DNA from: Heliopora coerulea
Taxonomy: Eukaryota; Cnidaria; Anthozoa; Scleralcyonacea; Helioporidae
Direction: 5' to 3'
DNA length: 64,000 nt
NCBI GenBank assembly: GCA_030142905.1
Contig: JASJOG010000033.1
Span: forward strand, 558,001-622,000
Part shown: positions 14,801 through 28,600 of the stretch, piece after piece
Position numbering within the stretch: the first letter of the stretch is position 1
Layout: each line of letters starts with the position of its first letter
The notes under the pieces: generated by a model
The model's database searches: none
Told to the model about the DNA's origin: nothing
What the model saw: only the letters and a program-made list of their open reading frames with translations
Program-made: the position numbers and the translations under genes

Positions 14801-16587
14801 TATGACGGCAGCACCGTCCACATCAATGTAAATATTAAATTTTTTTCATGTTTGCTGCCCGAGCTTGAGAGACGTAAGATATACTTTAATTCGGATGTTC
14901 AAAAGGATCATCGACTTTCAAACAGAAACTGGCAACTTAAGCAGCGTAAAAAAGCATCAAGACGAAACTTTAGTTCAAGATAGTATCGAACAATGTTCAT
15001 TAGAATGTGTCAAAGATTGTAAACAAGCAAAAACATCCAATCAGAAGATTGGCACTGAATGTGTAAGTTCTTGAGCAATCTGCCATTTTATGGTAAAGAG
15101 CCTTCTTGGAAGTGATGCAGAAAATTGCACAGTATAAAGCCAGGAGTAAACGTTCAAACGTGTGCTAACAGGTCTTTCTCAAACATTTTACCGATGAAAT
15201 GATGGCGTGGAACAAATCTTGTATCATACAGCCAACATTTCCAACAAGCAAGCCTGATGTTGGCCAGTATTGTACAGCAACGTTCGAACGTTTAGCCCCG
15301 ACCTACCCCCCTCTTGCAGGCCGATTTCCAGAGGATTATCGTGAAAGACAACTTTTATTGTATTTGTCAATGTCGCGAAAGATTTAGCTAACAAATGACG
15401 ATTGCATCACGCACCATTGTTAATCGATCTAGATTCGGGGAAAAAAAAAGTTGAAGCACGGTTAGGTGGTCTGCTATGGTATCTTGAGAACAGGACACTA
15501 TGGTACATCAAGAATACAGACCGCGACAACGCTAAATGGCGCATTGCTCTCTCCGATAACGAACTTCAGAACACAAAAAGGGAGATATTTAGCTTAATTT
15601 CTCATTATCGCACCCGATACTTTTAAAAATAAAACGTACTTTTTTTGCAAAACTGTTCACAAATTTATTGCATGATATAACGACTAGAAGCCGACTACCC
15701 AATGAGTATTTTGAATTTACCATTTTGTGGGCATCGTTGGTTACTCGTAGTTTGTCAAATTGTTAAAACGTCGTTTTCAAGTTGTCACCACATATAACAC
15801 AAGACGTATTCTATAGAGTCAAACATATAAAAGTGATGGATGGTCCGGGTTGAGAGGAAGTTAGGTGTCGCAGAAAGCTTTCATTGACTGCCAGACTGTT
15901 GGACAAGCCTTTATTATCGCATCAATGGTTAACAGATTGTGTTTCCATTGTAATTTGAAGTATGAACTCAGCTCTGAGTTTCAGAGTCGGATACTGTAAA
16001 CATAAAAATATCTGAATTAAGACGCGAATGGACAATCATATTCATTTTAAACTTTCTTAAAACTGTCACTATCGGTCATGGTCGGCAACTTGTACAGAAA
16101 TAGAGCGAGGAAGCTAAAAAACGATGCTCGAAACCCGAGCTCTACAATGCCGTTTGTGTTCTGTCTGAAGGCTCCCTGCTGGGCGTAGTTTAATATTAAG
16201 ATTTTTGGGTTTCTAACGTTGAACTAAATTAATTATACAAACCCGTATTCTATTTTGTTCCTAGAAATAGTACTTTTAAATCCATTTTCCTTTCGTCTTA
16301 ATATAATGCCAGAATTGAACGTATTACAGGTCGCCGGCATCCCTGCGTGTCCACCATCCTCTGACTAAGTGAGGTCTTCTGTCACACAAGGGTCCGATTG
16401 CAGAACAATTGGCTATTTTGTGTGAAACCTGAGAGGAATGTTTCTTTTGCATGTGGGTATTATTCGCATGAATTGGTTGTGCTGCGTGGTAACCAAAAGC
16501 ACTTGCCAACCTGGTGTTACTTGTCTGTGCGCAAAGCTCTGAAGAAACTCCGTGGTTAGCCCTAGTTGATTAGGAAGGGTTGATAAG
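11822..16587. other. Intergenic region between sec61g and the collagen gene
   Basis: It holds the 3' UTR of sec61g, the CpG-poor to CpG-normal transition near 12.4 kb, and a 60-bp copy of a dispersed repeat (13083-13142). The open frame 12518-12739 (73 aa) has no recognisable family and is not called a gene. The region just before 16588 should contain the collagen promoter, but I could not identify a TATA box or other defined element with confidence. Confidence 0.6.
13083..13142. repeat. Dispersed repeat, copy 1
   Basis: About 60 bp (core GCAGGAAGACCTA) matching 36233-36290 in the same orientation with scattered differences. No ends or target duplications could be defined. Confidence 0.55.
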
Positions 16588-16669
16588 ATGGAGTTAGTTC
16601 GAAGCATAGCGTTTCTTCTTGTTACTGCGCTGGCTGTGCGATGGGTAGAATCCCAAGAAGACGAAGAAG
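16588..16669 (+). CDS. Collagen exon 1: signal peptide
   Basis: 82 nt: Met, then ELVRS, the hydrophobic core [11 protein letters not shown] and an acidic end ESQEDEE, ending with one base of a Gly codon (phase 1). The donor is GAAG followed by gtaaga. This ATG is chosen because it opens directly onto a textbook signal peptide whose end is spliced in frame to Gly-X-Y exons. Confidence 0.85.
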
Positions 16670-19600
16670 GTAAGACCCAGTTTGAAATCCTGTCTGTCTT
16701 TGTCATTTAGGTGGCCAAGCATTTTAGTTGGAGGTGTGATAAGATGAAGGACCGTGAGTTTTTTTTTCAACTGAGTGGTTTAAATTATTTTAACTCCTGT
16801 TGCGAACTTTTCCGCATAAAAATACGAGGTTAAAAATTATTGTTCGAGCTTTGATCATACCTTAGTTTGGATCTCTTTTCATTTCTCGTCACAATAAACT
16901 TAGATTAAACTGGATTTAATCATAGACGCACAAGAGTTACAAAATATTTTAATATTATTGTGCACTTCTTTTTTGTCCCAATGTTTTATTATTTGTGTAG
17001 GATCTACTAGGCTTTCTGTAGATAAGAATGAGGGGTATGTGTAGATGATGAATTTGGGAAAAGGGTTTCGGTTTCCTAGGGGTAACAAAATCATCGAAAA
17101 ATGACTGAGCTACTCGTATTAGCTTCCTCATCCTATCCCAAAATTGGGTGGGTGAAATCGACAATAAGGCTGAATGGTGTTCCGTGGATTCAATGTAGAT
17201 GTGGAGCAAGACTGGGCCTTTTGGTGGTACAACAAAGGCATATGTGTCTTGACCCCAAGAATGAATTGGTAGATTGGAGTCGCGTTACAAGCTTTTCCCG
17301 TTAGATTGCTTCTTGCAGCTTCTGTGGCTTGATGTCTTATCAAGTTAGTTTGGCCATTTTCAAGTTTCTGAAATTTTCACCTCTTTATGCCTATTGCGCA
17401 CTTTTCGTGCAAGCTAGTTACCCCGATGACAACCCGAGCGTCACTGACGTGTCGAGCAATGAGCACAATAGGTTATTGTACTTGAGTCTTGGTTTACTAG
17501 GATAAAAATAATTACGTTGGATGTCGAGTCTTTAGGACATTGGCATCATAACCGTATTTCTGAACTTCTCAATCGCGCTAAACATCCAATTGGGTAGTCT
17601 TTAAAACCGTATCGGTGCGTTCTACATGTCACTGTGCCGTGAAGTCCGAATCATTCGAATCATTTGATTAATTTAGCATGTGGGTATTTTTAGATCAGTT
17701 TGTTTGTGTACTAGTGTCAAATTAAAAACAAAGATTAACTCCAGCTCGTGCGTAAAGCTGAAATTATGAAAAGCAAACTTAAACTAGGTATAGTCATAAA
17801 GAAAAGTCAACGTATTGAGAGAGAAAAGATTTCTAACGAAATTTCATAAGCGACCTCCGCCCTGAAATTAGAACAACATTGGTGTATGAGACTATGTGAA
17901 TATTTCCGATGTTATGAATGAGGTGCACGCGATGCCTCGTTAAAGCCTAGTTATTAGAACTTTTTCTATGTGAAAGTTATGTGGAAATACACGTGAAAGA
18001 GCAGCCACAAATGTATCAGCAACTTTGGCTGATATTTGGATCTACATGTTCACCAATTAATGTGTTTAAGGAGGAAATTAAATGAAAATTAAGTTATTTT
18101 CATTTGAAAAAGCTATAACTTTAAAGTGATGCAAAATCGCATTTACAATATTTTATTTACAGCTCATTCATATTGCTAATCATCTTGAGATACTTAGACG
18201 TGATATATAAAATAAGACAATCTGTTATGTAGCATTGTGAGAAATGACATGTATCTTTGCAATTATTCAGTGAGGTAACCTGAAACTTTACATATAACTG
18301 TAGTTTCATAGACTTGTGACAGCGCTACCAGTACTATTAATTCCACTAATACATGTATCAATGCTGGAACTCAAAAACACAAGATACCAACCTGCCATTT
18401 GTTTAGTGTATAGTAAAAGTACCTCAACAAGATTTTGTGAAAATTAGGAAATAAATTCAAATGTAATGGAGCATAAAGAAAAAGTGCAAACAACAGAAAG
18501 TTAATGGATTATGTAAAACAATAAGAAAAAAACTAGGCCATGCAGGTCTGGTCTCATAATAATACACTTAGTTGCAAAATGTAACCAGAAATTATTACAT
18601 TTTAATCAATTTTTGTTACTTGTTGCAATTAGACATCTGTCCACATTTCCTAGAACTTTTTCTTTGGTGGCTAGCTCACTGCTTTCTGAACCTGAGGAGC
18701 CCATCCTTGTTCTGGCTTAATAAGACTAATCTTTATTGTAACTTTATTCATTTGTTATTTGATGTACTGTTAACTAAGGTCTGCAATCCATATTACATTT
18801 TTGTAGATTCAATAGCAATTGTTATATTATTTAATAATTTGAATAAATGCATTAAAATTTTTTTCCTCATCTTTTTCTATAGGTTCAGCAACTGTAAGTA
18901 CTTTTACAATCTATTCCAGTTTTGCTTTATTGCTATATTATTGATAAACTGCTTGCTAAATTATGAGTTGTTAACTTGTTAGACAGTCAAATAACTGTAA
19001 CAAAGTGAAAACATTGAAGTTAAATTAGGCATGTGAATTTTTATCAGGGCTTTTTTTTCCCATTTAAATTGAAACTGATTTTAACTGCCTGTATATCAGT
19101 CAAGTTATAAACTATACGTCTCTTGAAGAATGTAACAACTTTTCTCTTTCCTAATCACAACAAACTTCAAAGAAACAATTACCAAGCTTCATGCAATGAA
19201 TTTTTATTTCTGTGGATTAGATTTATCCACAAAATCATCATGTGTCCTCAGGACTGGAGCTTATTGAACAACTGCATAACTCGTCATCTTCATAACCTTT
19301 AACATCTAGTTTAGCCTACAATTCTCACTGTAAGGCAAAGCTTGATTTATACATTAATCTTTGAACTAATCCATTCAGCTAAAGTGTGTCTTTCACTTTG
19401 GTCCTTAGTAGTTTAAGAGTAGAAGATATGGATCCAAATCAGCAGAAATGCTACTATATTCTCAAAAAGAATAAGATAATTATTAATCAAGATAACCATT
19501 CAAGAACTTCACTAAGTTCAAAAATGCTCCATAACTTTGCTTGTGCAAGGCTTGAGATTTGAAATTTTCAGCTGTATGTATAAGTAGATTGGATACCAGG

Positions 19601-22600
19601 CTTTTAGAACCTGGTATCCCTTCCCAATGTCTGGTATCCCACCTATGGAAAGTAGACATTCAAGTTTGTGGTATCCAAACAAGAAAAAGTAATCAGAATG
19701 AAATAAACACAATTTTTCTTAATTAGTGAACCAAATTCCAACCATTCATGTCTTCATTATTTTGGGATAGTATTTTAAATTCTGTAACAGATATGCTAAC
19801 ATGTTCAATTAGCTTTTCTTGAGATATCCTAGAGTACCAGCACAGTATCAAAGTCACTATATTCATACACTAGTTCACTGCTCATTAGTTGCATGAATAG
19901 TCCACTTGAACCCATCCTGTTCATTTGCTAATTGCAAAGTTCTTTCAGTTGGTTTACTCCTGAGTATGTGTTGCAGTCTTGGCTTTCCAATGTGTGGCAG
20001 TACAACTGAACCACTGAGATATGTGCTGGACCTTTGTCTATAATCCTGATTTTGAAAATTTTTTTGTATCTCATCCAGATACTGAGCTTGTGACACCTAA
20101 TATCCAAATTTAAAATCTATTATCCTGTTGATACCCAAATACTTCACTTTTCATGTCCTGCTTGTGTGTGACTATTTTCAGTATGACCTGATGAATGATG
20201 CATTCCTGTCCCAAACTGTTGGCATAAAGAGCTTAAAACAGTTGTAATGTTCAGTCAAGTTCTACCATTTTCTCATAAGTTGTTAAGATGCAGTCAAGCA
20301 TGTAATAGCAGCATCCACTAGAATGGTACTGGGGGATTTGTCTCCCCATTTTAAAGCTTGTTGGTTAAGGGGTGAAGGAATACTGTAAATCAGGGTCCAG
20401 GTTGTTACTGTAGTTTGTACCCAGCTTGTTTTAAGAGCTATGTATTCTATCTTGTACTTTCACAGAAAATTGTTAGAAGGGACATTTCCTGGCAGTGAAA
20501 GGGGTGATGCCTTGATAACTTTTTGAGGTACTCTGACCCTGCATCAGGATTCCAGTCAGGTAGCCATCCAGCTGTCATGTGGATGCCCACTTTTGAAAAA
20601 CAGATTTTTGAACAGGCTCTTTTATTATGGAAGGCCATGAAGTGCCAAAGCTGGATATTTTCCTAACAACTTACAGGCTTTACCTTTTTCTGATATATCT
20701 TAATTCTTGTCAGTCCCTGTTCATTTTACCTATTGTGTAAATTTCATTGCTTATTTTTGCTGGCAACATGCTGCAACATACCATGTATTAGCACACTGTA
20801 GTATGTATTGCTAACATGAAGTAGTGAACAACCCCAATGTTTCATAAAACTTCTGTTCAATATTTTTGCCCCCTTACTTGTTCAAGACTTCTCAGTCCAA
20901 GCAGTGACTGACCATGAGGTGGACACTATTAAGGTGGATTTCTTTGATGGTTCTCTACTTTCAACAGAAAATGACTAAATGAAAGTCTGAGAGGCAGTTT
21001 ACATGACATGTTGGTTCAGTTGCCTTGTTTCATCAAGATGAAATTGAAGGGCAGGATTAGTTTGTACTGTATGAAAGACTATGGTAGTCTAAAATTTCAG
21101 CCATATTTTTAATGCACATCAATTTGTTTTTTTTGCTACCATACCCTCAAAAATCTTTTTGGTAGCCATGCCTACCAATTTTTTTGGATGGCCAGTTCTG
21201 AAATCCTGGCTAAAAGGCTGCCATGCATTCCAACCATTTTTGTTGTTCCCAATCATTAGTAGTGGGTGCAGCAGGTGCATGCATGTTTACAGTGTAATGC
21301 TGTTAACACACAAAAAAGTTTATGTTGTTTTCCCAGTCCAGCCATTTTTGTTCTCATCCCACTTTTTTTTACCCTGGGAGTTGTCAACATTTTCCTCCAG
21401 TCACTCTGACAGTTCTATTGCAGTGAGTGAACTTATAATTCTTAATCTTACATTTTTACTTACCATTTTTATTCACTTAGTTCCTAAAAGGTTTCAAGGG
21501 TCAACAAGGAGATCAAGTAAGTGTGGATTGCAACTGAATTATCATTTACTATTCTGTTAATGTTAAATAATTTATCAAACCATAAAATAAAACCTTAAAT
21601 TTATTCCAAATGTTTTTAGGGTGATCCTGGTGAAAAAGGAAGCCTTGGTCAAGCTGGACCTGCTGGACCACCTGGTCTTAAAGTAAGCCTTTAAGTTAAA
21701 ACTAAAGTTGCTTGAGATAAATCTACCATAAATCTGATCATTGATATGTTTTATCACATAAATGTCTGTCCGGAACAAGTCTGCCCAGATGGGGGGGGGG
21801 GGGGGGGCAACTGGAGCAGTTTGTCCCAGGCCCCAACCTCAACAGGGGCCCTAGGCACAAGCTCAAGAGAGGCTCCCCAAGCATACTGATAAATTTATTT
21901 CCTTTATGTTTCAAATGAAGATCAAATAACTGAATAAGATCTGCTATTTTTGTTCAATCAACCCCATTTGTCTAGTCATTGAACGCTGGGCTGTTACACA
22001 TTGAGCCAGAGCAGGACACATGTCTTTACCCAAATAATTATCTTCAGACTCTCCGGTAAGGAACTCGATGAAATCGTTATTGTCAAGCGCAATGTTGACC
22101 AAAATAATTTTTGTAAAGGGGGGGGGGGGAATTTCTATTTTGTCCTGGGCCTCACCAAGACTCTGGGTGGGCCTGGTCAGAAAAACATGTTATTTAAGAT
22201 TGATAGTGTTGTGCTGTACTGCACTTGTTCAGTTTTGATGGTGGTGTGTGTACTGTATGTGTGTTCGATGTTAGGCTAAATTTAGACTAAAGAAGTACCC
22301 GTAGAGGTAAGGCATTGTTCTCGAAGTCAGCGACTGGATGACTTGATCCTTCACCTTCCACAGGCCTGGGATCATAAGACCTATTTTATGGCGGATCATG
22401 TAAAGAATATTCGACGATAAATATTAAAACATCATTCAGGATTAATCATAAAATCGTTGAAACTATAATGTATTTGACTCTGACTATAAAAATTGTAAAA
22501 GATGTTTCGACCAGACAGCTCCGATTTTATCAGTTAAATATGAAGGCCGTTTCCACACGTGTAATTATATACATAAATAAAAGTGGATAATTATGTAAAA

Positions 22601-25600
22601 CAATGTGATGTGAAAAATTTACATATGTGGTCAATAATATAGCATATATGTAAGTTGGAATTATTAAGTTCATCCGTGTTTTGTACATAAATGGTATTTG
22701 CATATATTCATTTGCTACTTTCCGGTCTGCAATCGAATACGATGCTTTAAGAAAAAGTCTTTTGTGCCAATTTTTTTTTTGTCCACAATTGACATTTCTT
22801 GAAAATCCAAAGAATGTATTTTATTATTTGCGTATTCAGCAACCTTTGAATTGAAGTCATTCTGTTTACAGGCTTTTATGTGTTCTTTCTTTCTGGTCCT
22901 GAGTGATCTTTTTGTTTGGCCATAATAGACAAAACCCCAGTCTTTGCATGTTAATTTATAGACAATCCCAGTTGTTAAGTCTTCTTCCTTTTTATCTTTC
23001 GGTTTGACAAAAATGTTGGATAATGTACGGAAAGGCCTAGAAATGACTTTTATTCCTTCTTCTTTAAGGATCCTAGACATCCGTTCCTAAACGCGTTGAA
23101 CATATGATGTTACAAAGGTAAGCGTGTTTTTTGATTTCTTATCTAACTGTGCACCACAGGTCTTGGATATTTTCTGTCTACAACTGTTCTGGAAAGCGAT
23201 GGGGTAACCGTTTTCCTACCACCATCCGAGATGAATATTGGAAGACCTAACAGCTTTTTCTTCGACTCCTTGCTTAACCAAATTGGCAATTACAGCGTTG
23301 ACACTGATCTTTACTGTATATTGCTTTCCTTGTTACGGAGGTAACATCTATGCAATATATTTAGAGATGTTATAGGGTGATTAGCCAATACAGCTGGTAG
23401 TCGGTCGTAATGGTATAGATGGTTTATGTATCTTTGGTAGTTCATAAAAGGTGGCAGGAATCGAATGAGTACTGTGGAGATGGTAGTGCACAGAGACATA
23501 TCAACCGATAGTAGACAGAAGGCAAAATCCCAACACCCGGACGGAGAATAAATTAAATAAGTTACTTTGGGAAATAAATGGTTAAAAAAACGATCTATAG
23601 TCATGAAATAAATCAAATTGGCACATAATTGTACTACCATGTCCGCAGTACTGATTCTATTCCTGCCACCTTTTATGTCCTGCCAAAGATACATAAACCG
23701 TCTATACCATTACAAACGATTACCAGCTGTGCTGGCTCATCAACCTATAACATCTCTAAATATATTGCACAGATATCGTCCCAGTTACAGGGAAACCAAT
23801 GTACTACAAAAAACAGTATTGAATTCTCCCAGAAGATTAAAAAACATACTCTTAAAAAATCATATCCTTCTTCACGTCTGTCTCAGTAGAATTTGCCCTG
23901 GAAGTCGTCCATGAAAAGCTACAAAATCACGGTGACCTATTAAGTAGAACAAACTTATCCATTGACAATATTATGAAATTATTAATGTTCGTTTTATATA
24001 ATACTCTGTTATGTATAAGAAGAAATACTTCAAACAAATTTTTGGTTGTGTCATGGGATCACCTATCAGCACTGTTATTGCCAATTTAGTTATGCAACAA
24101 GTCGAAGAAAAAGCTATTAGTTCTTCTAATATTCGTCTCGGATGGTGGTATAGATTTGTCGACGATAGTCATTCATGCCTACAGAAAAAAAGATGTTACC
24201 GATTTTCTGGCACACCTGAATAGCATTCATCCTCACGTTAAATTTACAATGGAAATGGAGAAGGACGGCCACTTGTCATTTCTTGATACGATTACGCAAC
24301 GGAACGGAACGCGCTACTGGTCGAAGTTCACCGTAAAGCGGCACATACAGAAAAATATCTGGATTTCGAATCCTGCCATCCTAACCAGGATAAGAGATCG
24401 GTAGTTAGGTCTCTATTGGACAGAACGAATAACATTCCATCTGCAACCTCAAGGAAAGTTCGCACAGCGCTTAAGGGAAACGGTTACCCCATCGCTTTCC
24501 AGAACAGCTGTAAACCGAAAATATCCAAGACTAGTGGTGCACAGTTGAATAGGAAATCAAACACAAATTCCTTTGTAACATCATATGTTCAACGCGTTTA
24601 GGAACGGATATCTAGGGTCCTTAGAAAAGAAGGGATAAAAGTCACTTATAAGCCTTTCCGTACATTATCGAACATTTTTGACAAACGGAAAGATAGGAAG
24701 GGAAAAAAAAAAAACAACTGAAGGTGTCTATAAATTACTATGCAAAGACTGGGATTTCGTCTATTATGGTCAAACAAAAAGATCACTTAGGACCAGAAAG
24801 AAGGAACACATAAAAGTCTGTAAACAGAATGACTTCAATTCAAAGGTTGCTCAACGCGCAAATAAGATGCATTCTTTGGATTTTCAAGACATGTCAATTG
24901 TGGACAAAGAAAATATTTGGCACAAAAGACTTTTTTGAAGCATGGTATTCGATTGCAAATCGGAAGGCAGGAAATGAATATATACAAATACCATCTATGT
25001 ACAAAACCCTGATGAACTATTCTGACATATATGCTATGTTTTTGACCACATATGTGAATATTTCATATCACATTGCTTTACATAATTATTTATATTTATT
25101 TATGTTTATAATTACACGTGTGGAAACGGTCTTCATATTTAACTGATGAAGATTGGAGCTGTCTGATCGAAACGTCTTTTTCAATTTTTATAGTCAGAGT
25201 CAAATACATTAAAGTTTCAACAATTTTATGATGAATCCTTTCTGATGTTTTAATATTTATTGTTGAATATTCTTAACATGATTTTATGTTAAGATTAGTC
25301 CCCCCATAAGTCTTGGTGGACTAACTGAACACCCACGTCCAGAATAATCCTTCCCTTCATATGACCTCTGTTAAAACACATAATACGAATGTAGAAAAAC
25401 ACAAAATTTAAAGAGAATCGTTTGTTATTGCATTTTTTAATATTTGGCAGTTCTTAAAGAAACCGTTTTTGCTCTTAAAAGAACCATTCTACACTTGGTA
25501 TTGGCGAGCGATTTCCATCAATGTGGCCACAAAATGATTACTTCCCACACGCTCTCCATATAAATTCTTCGAGGTATCCGGCATGTAATTTCCCTTTCAG

Positions 25601-28600
25601 ACTTTTGAAAAACAACTGTCTCATTCTTGGTTGAACAGAAAGGACTCATCAATGTTATTGACATCTATCCATCGCTTGTGTAAGGCTATGACAAACGCGG
25701 ATCTATTTATGTTAGGTATTTCGACAACCCTGTCGAAACTACTAGTAAACGTGCTTTAAATTGCTGATAACCAAAGAAAATGTTTCGACAACCTGTCAAA
25801 ATAACTTGTAAACGTGTTTATATTACTGAAGAAAATGGGGGGATTATTCTGACCAACAAATTTTCCATGTTCAGAATAGTCCCTCCAAAGGGATAGTGGG
25901 GGACTTTTCTTAACGTAATCCCACTGAGTTCATAATTAGTTATATTTTATCCCAATATTAGGACATTGAGCGTATTCAACCGCATTAAGAAAAGGCTGTG
26001 CCAGCATAGGAACAATCAGTGACTTAATTTACATCAGGAAAAGAGGTTGTTTTTTTTTTAATTACCCGCCAGTAAATCTCAAGAAAACGCTGTTTTTGAT
26101 AAGGGTGAACCTACCGACATAAACCCAATATACCGGTCCCATAAACTGAGATTCAACATACGGTTTGATTGGCAGATATATCAGACCAATATTAGTAACC
26201 TAGAATTTACGACACCTGAGAATGGAGAGAATTGTAAGAAAAATGCACAAAGTTATAACTATTAATTAATAGTTCTTGCTCTAAACTGCAGCTTCTTTTC
26301 GAAAAGTTGAAAGTTGAATTTAGTGTTCTCAGAACAATGGCGGAAGACACTATTAAAAAAACTGTTTCACTTAAAGTCGTGTAAAGGGCCAAAAAGTGAG
26401 ACAAAAAGCGACCCAGCAAGCTAATTGAAGTAAAATTCAGCCTCACTAGCCCATCTTTTAAACAAGATCATCTTTTTATTCACAAACATGAGCTAACAAG
26501 CAACTATAGAAAAGTGGGTATGCTATGTAGGGGAAACACCGACAACTGCTATTGCGATCGGCCAATAACCAGTTAGCTGAATTGTTGCCGATTATTGGCT
26601 GTTAGTCCCGGGGCAAACAAGGGAACACGTTGCAGAAACGTTTGAGATTTTATGTTTCTTCAAAACAGTGGAAACCTTGCCGAAGCAAAAAATGTTTCTC
26701 AGAGAATTCAGAAACATTTGTTACTTCCCGGTCCGAATTTCTGTTTCGGAATCATTGTTTCTTCGTTTGCCTACCCTCGTCTAGGTCTTCACTGTGTACA
26801 TTGCGATGTATAATCCAATTTACACCACTCATAAATGTTTCTCACAAAATGCTTCCTAGTTTAAACAAGTTCGGGAAACGTTGCTAAGAGTCTGAACGCT
26901 GATTTCAGTAATTGATTGCTTTCAAAACAAACTACAGAAGACACGAAAAAATATTTAACGTAATCCATCATCTAGTTTAAAAGACTAATCCGTCTTCGTC
27001 GAGTTGATGCATATATTCGCAAATAAAAGCTGAAATAATGACAATCACAAATAACAATAACCATAACCATAAGCAATAACAATAACAATAACAATAACAA
27101 TAACAATAACAATAACAATAACAATAACAATAACAATAACAATAACAATAACAATAACAATAACAATAACAATAACAATAACAATAACAATAACAATAAC
27201 AATAACAATAACAATAACAACAACAATAACAACAACAACAACAATAACAACAACAACAACAACAACAACAACAGCAGCAACAGCAACAGCAACAGCAACA
27301 ACAACGACAACAATAACAATAACAATAACAATAACAATAACAACAATAACAGTAATAAGAAGAAGAAGAAAAAAAAAAGGGAAAAGGAAATGAACGGGAA
27401 ACATTTTATTTATTCATGGGAAGCACGGATAATTGTTGTTTTAGTTGGCCAATAAATAGTTAGCTTAAAGTTCGTTGATTACAATTTTTTGGCTGGCATG
27501 GCAAGACCAAGGTTATTACTTCTTTCAGCCTGAAGATCATGTAGAATCATGTGGTGAAAAACATTTGCGGCAAAGAGATGAGAAAATCCTTACAATTAAA
27601 TGGAGACCGATGTAGTCCACTCGCACTAGTCACATTTCTTCTCTACATTTTTTGCAAACAATTTGGCAGAGTTGGTAAAGGGTTTAGCCTCGTTTAGCCT
27701 CTTAGAGACTGCCAAAGAGTTGTCACCCAAGAGTAGATTTAAGGGACAGTGGAGATTGGGGGGGGGGGGGGGGGGCTGCGGAGCTGTAGCCCCTCACTTT
27801 TTCCCAAATGTAATGTTGAAATAACTATGCTTTAAAATACTTGTGAAATTTCCCTGAGAAGCATACAAAATGCTGTGTTTCTATTCTCAAGTCCCCCCAC
27901 ACATTTGTAATTCCGCTCCGCCGTCGCTGGATTTCTTCAAGGATGTAGCCGTGCTGGACGGCGCCGGATGGGAGTAGAAAGATTCGACCAGCACTTAGGC
28001 TAAAATATATATATTCACCACCCTGCACGAAAAGTTCCGTGAAAAATGAAATCATATAATAAAAAATGTTGTAATTTTGTGATATATCCCATGTAAATGA
28101 TGTTCAAAATCAAAATTATTTTTAGTTTCATACCTGCGGTGAATGAATCTGACGAAGATGATGTAATTTTTGATTGTTTATCGACAAGGCATTGCAACTT
28201 CATGAACAGTCATCTAAAACGACCGCTGATTGGCAATACTTTGTTGAACCGATAAGAAGCGTTTTCCAATTGAGTGAACCATGAAAGAAGAAAATACACT
28301 AAAACTAGTAAAACATGGGCTATTTCAACATCGAAATACATTAAATCGTATTTAAGATAAATTATCATCCAAGTCTAGAATTTTTGCCTGATAAAATTCA
28401 CCGCTTATGAAATGAATACAACGTTCATTCGTGATCTAAGACGTAATTTTGTTGCTTCTGGTTGAGTGACAGTTTTTTTGATTACCAGCTACGAAGTTTT
28501 CTGGTATTGTTCGAAGATTTTATAACTCTTAAAGCTTAAGAAGAACAAATTAAAAGAAAGCGCACAAAGACTGCCCTGATTAAGCATGATTGTTTAATTT

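Larger units (their letters stand above)
18050..21760. other. Second CpG-depleted block, across collagen exons 2-4
   Basis: Only a few CG dinucleotides occur between about 18.05 and 19.3 kb, and from about 19.3 to 21.76 kb I find almost none. Sequence on both sides has many. Exons at 21481-21516 and 21620-21682 contain no CpG, unlike the downstream helix exons. No separate gene was recognised inside. Borders are by eye. Confidence 0.7.

Noticed and set aside
18572..18982. 136-codon Phe/Leu/Ile-rich frame resembling a membrane protein
   Set aside because: T-rich, AT-rich intron sequence with no conserved motif; it overlaps the microexon in another frame.
21159..21560. 133-codon frame on the plus strand
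   Set aside because: Pyrimidine-rich intron preceding and overlapping collagen exon 3 out of frame; no family recognised.
22295..22360. tRNA-like or SINE-like segment (GTAGAGGTAAGG ... TTGATCCTTC)
   Set aside because: No cloverleaf could be drawn and the box B resemblance is weak.
26972..27404. Long poly-Leu and poly-Ile/Val open frames on the minus strand
   Set aside because: They are translations of the AATAAC/AAC microsatellite.
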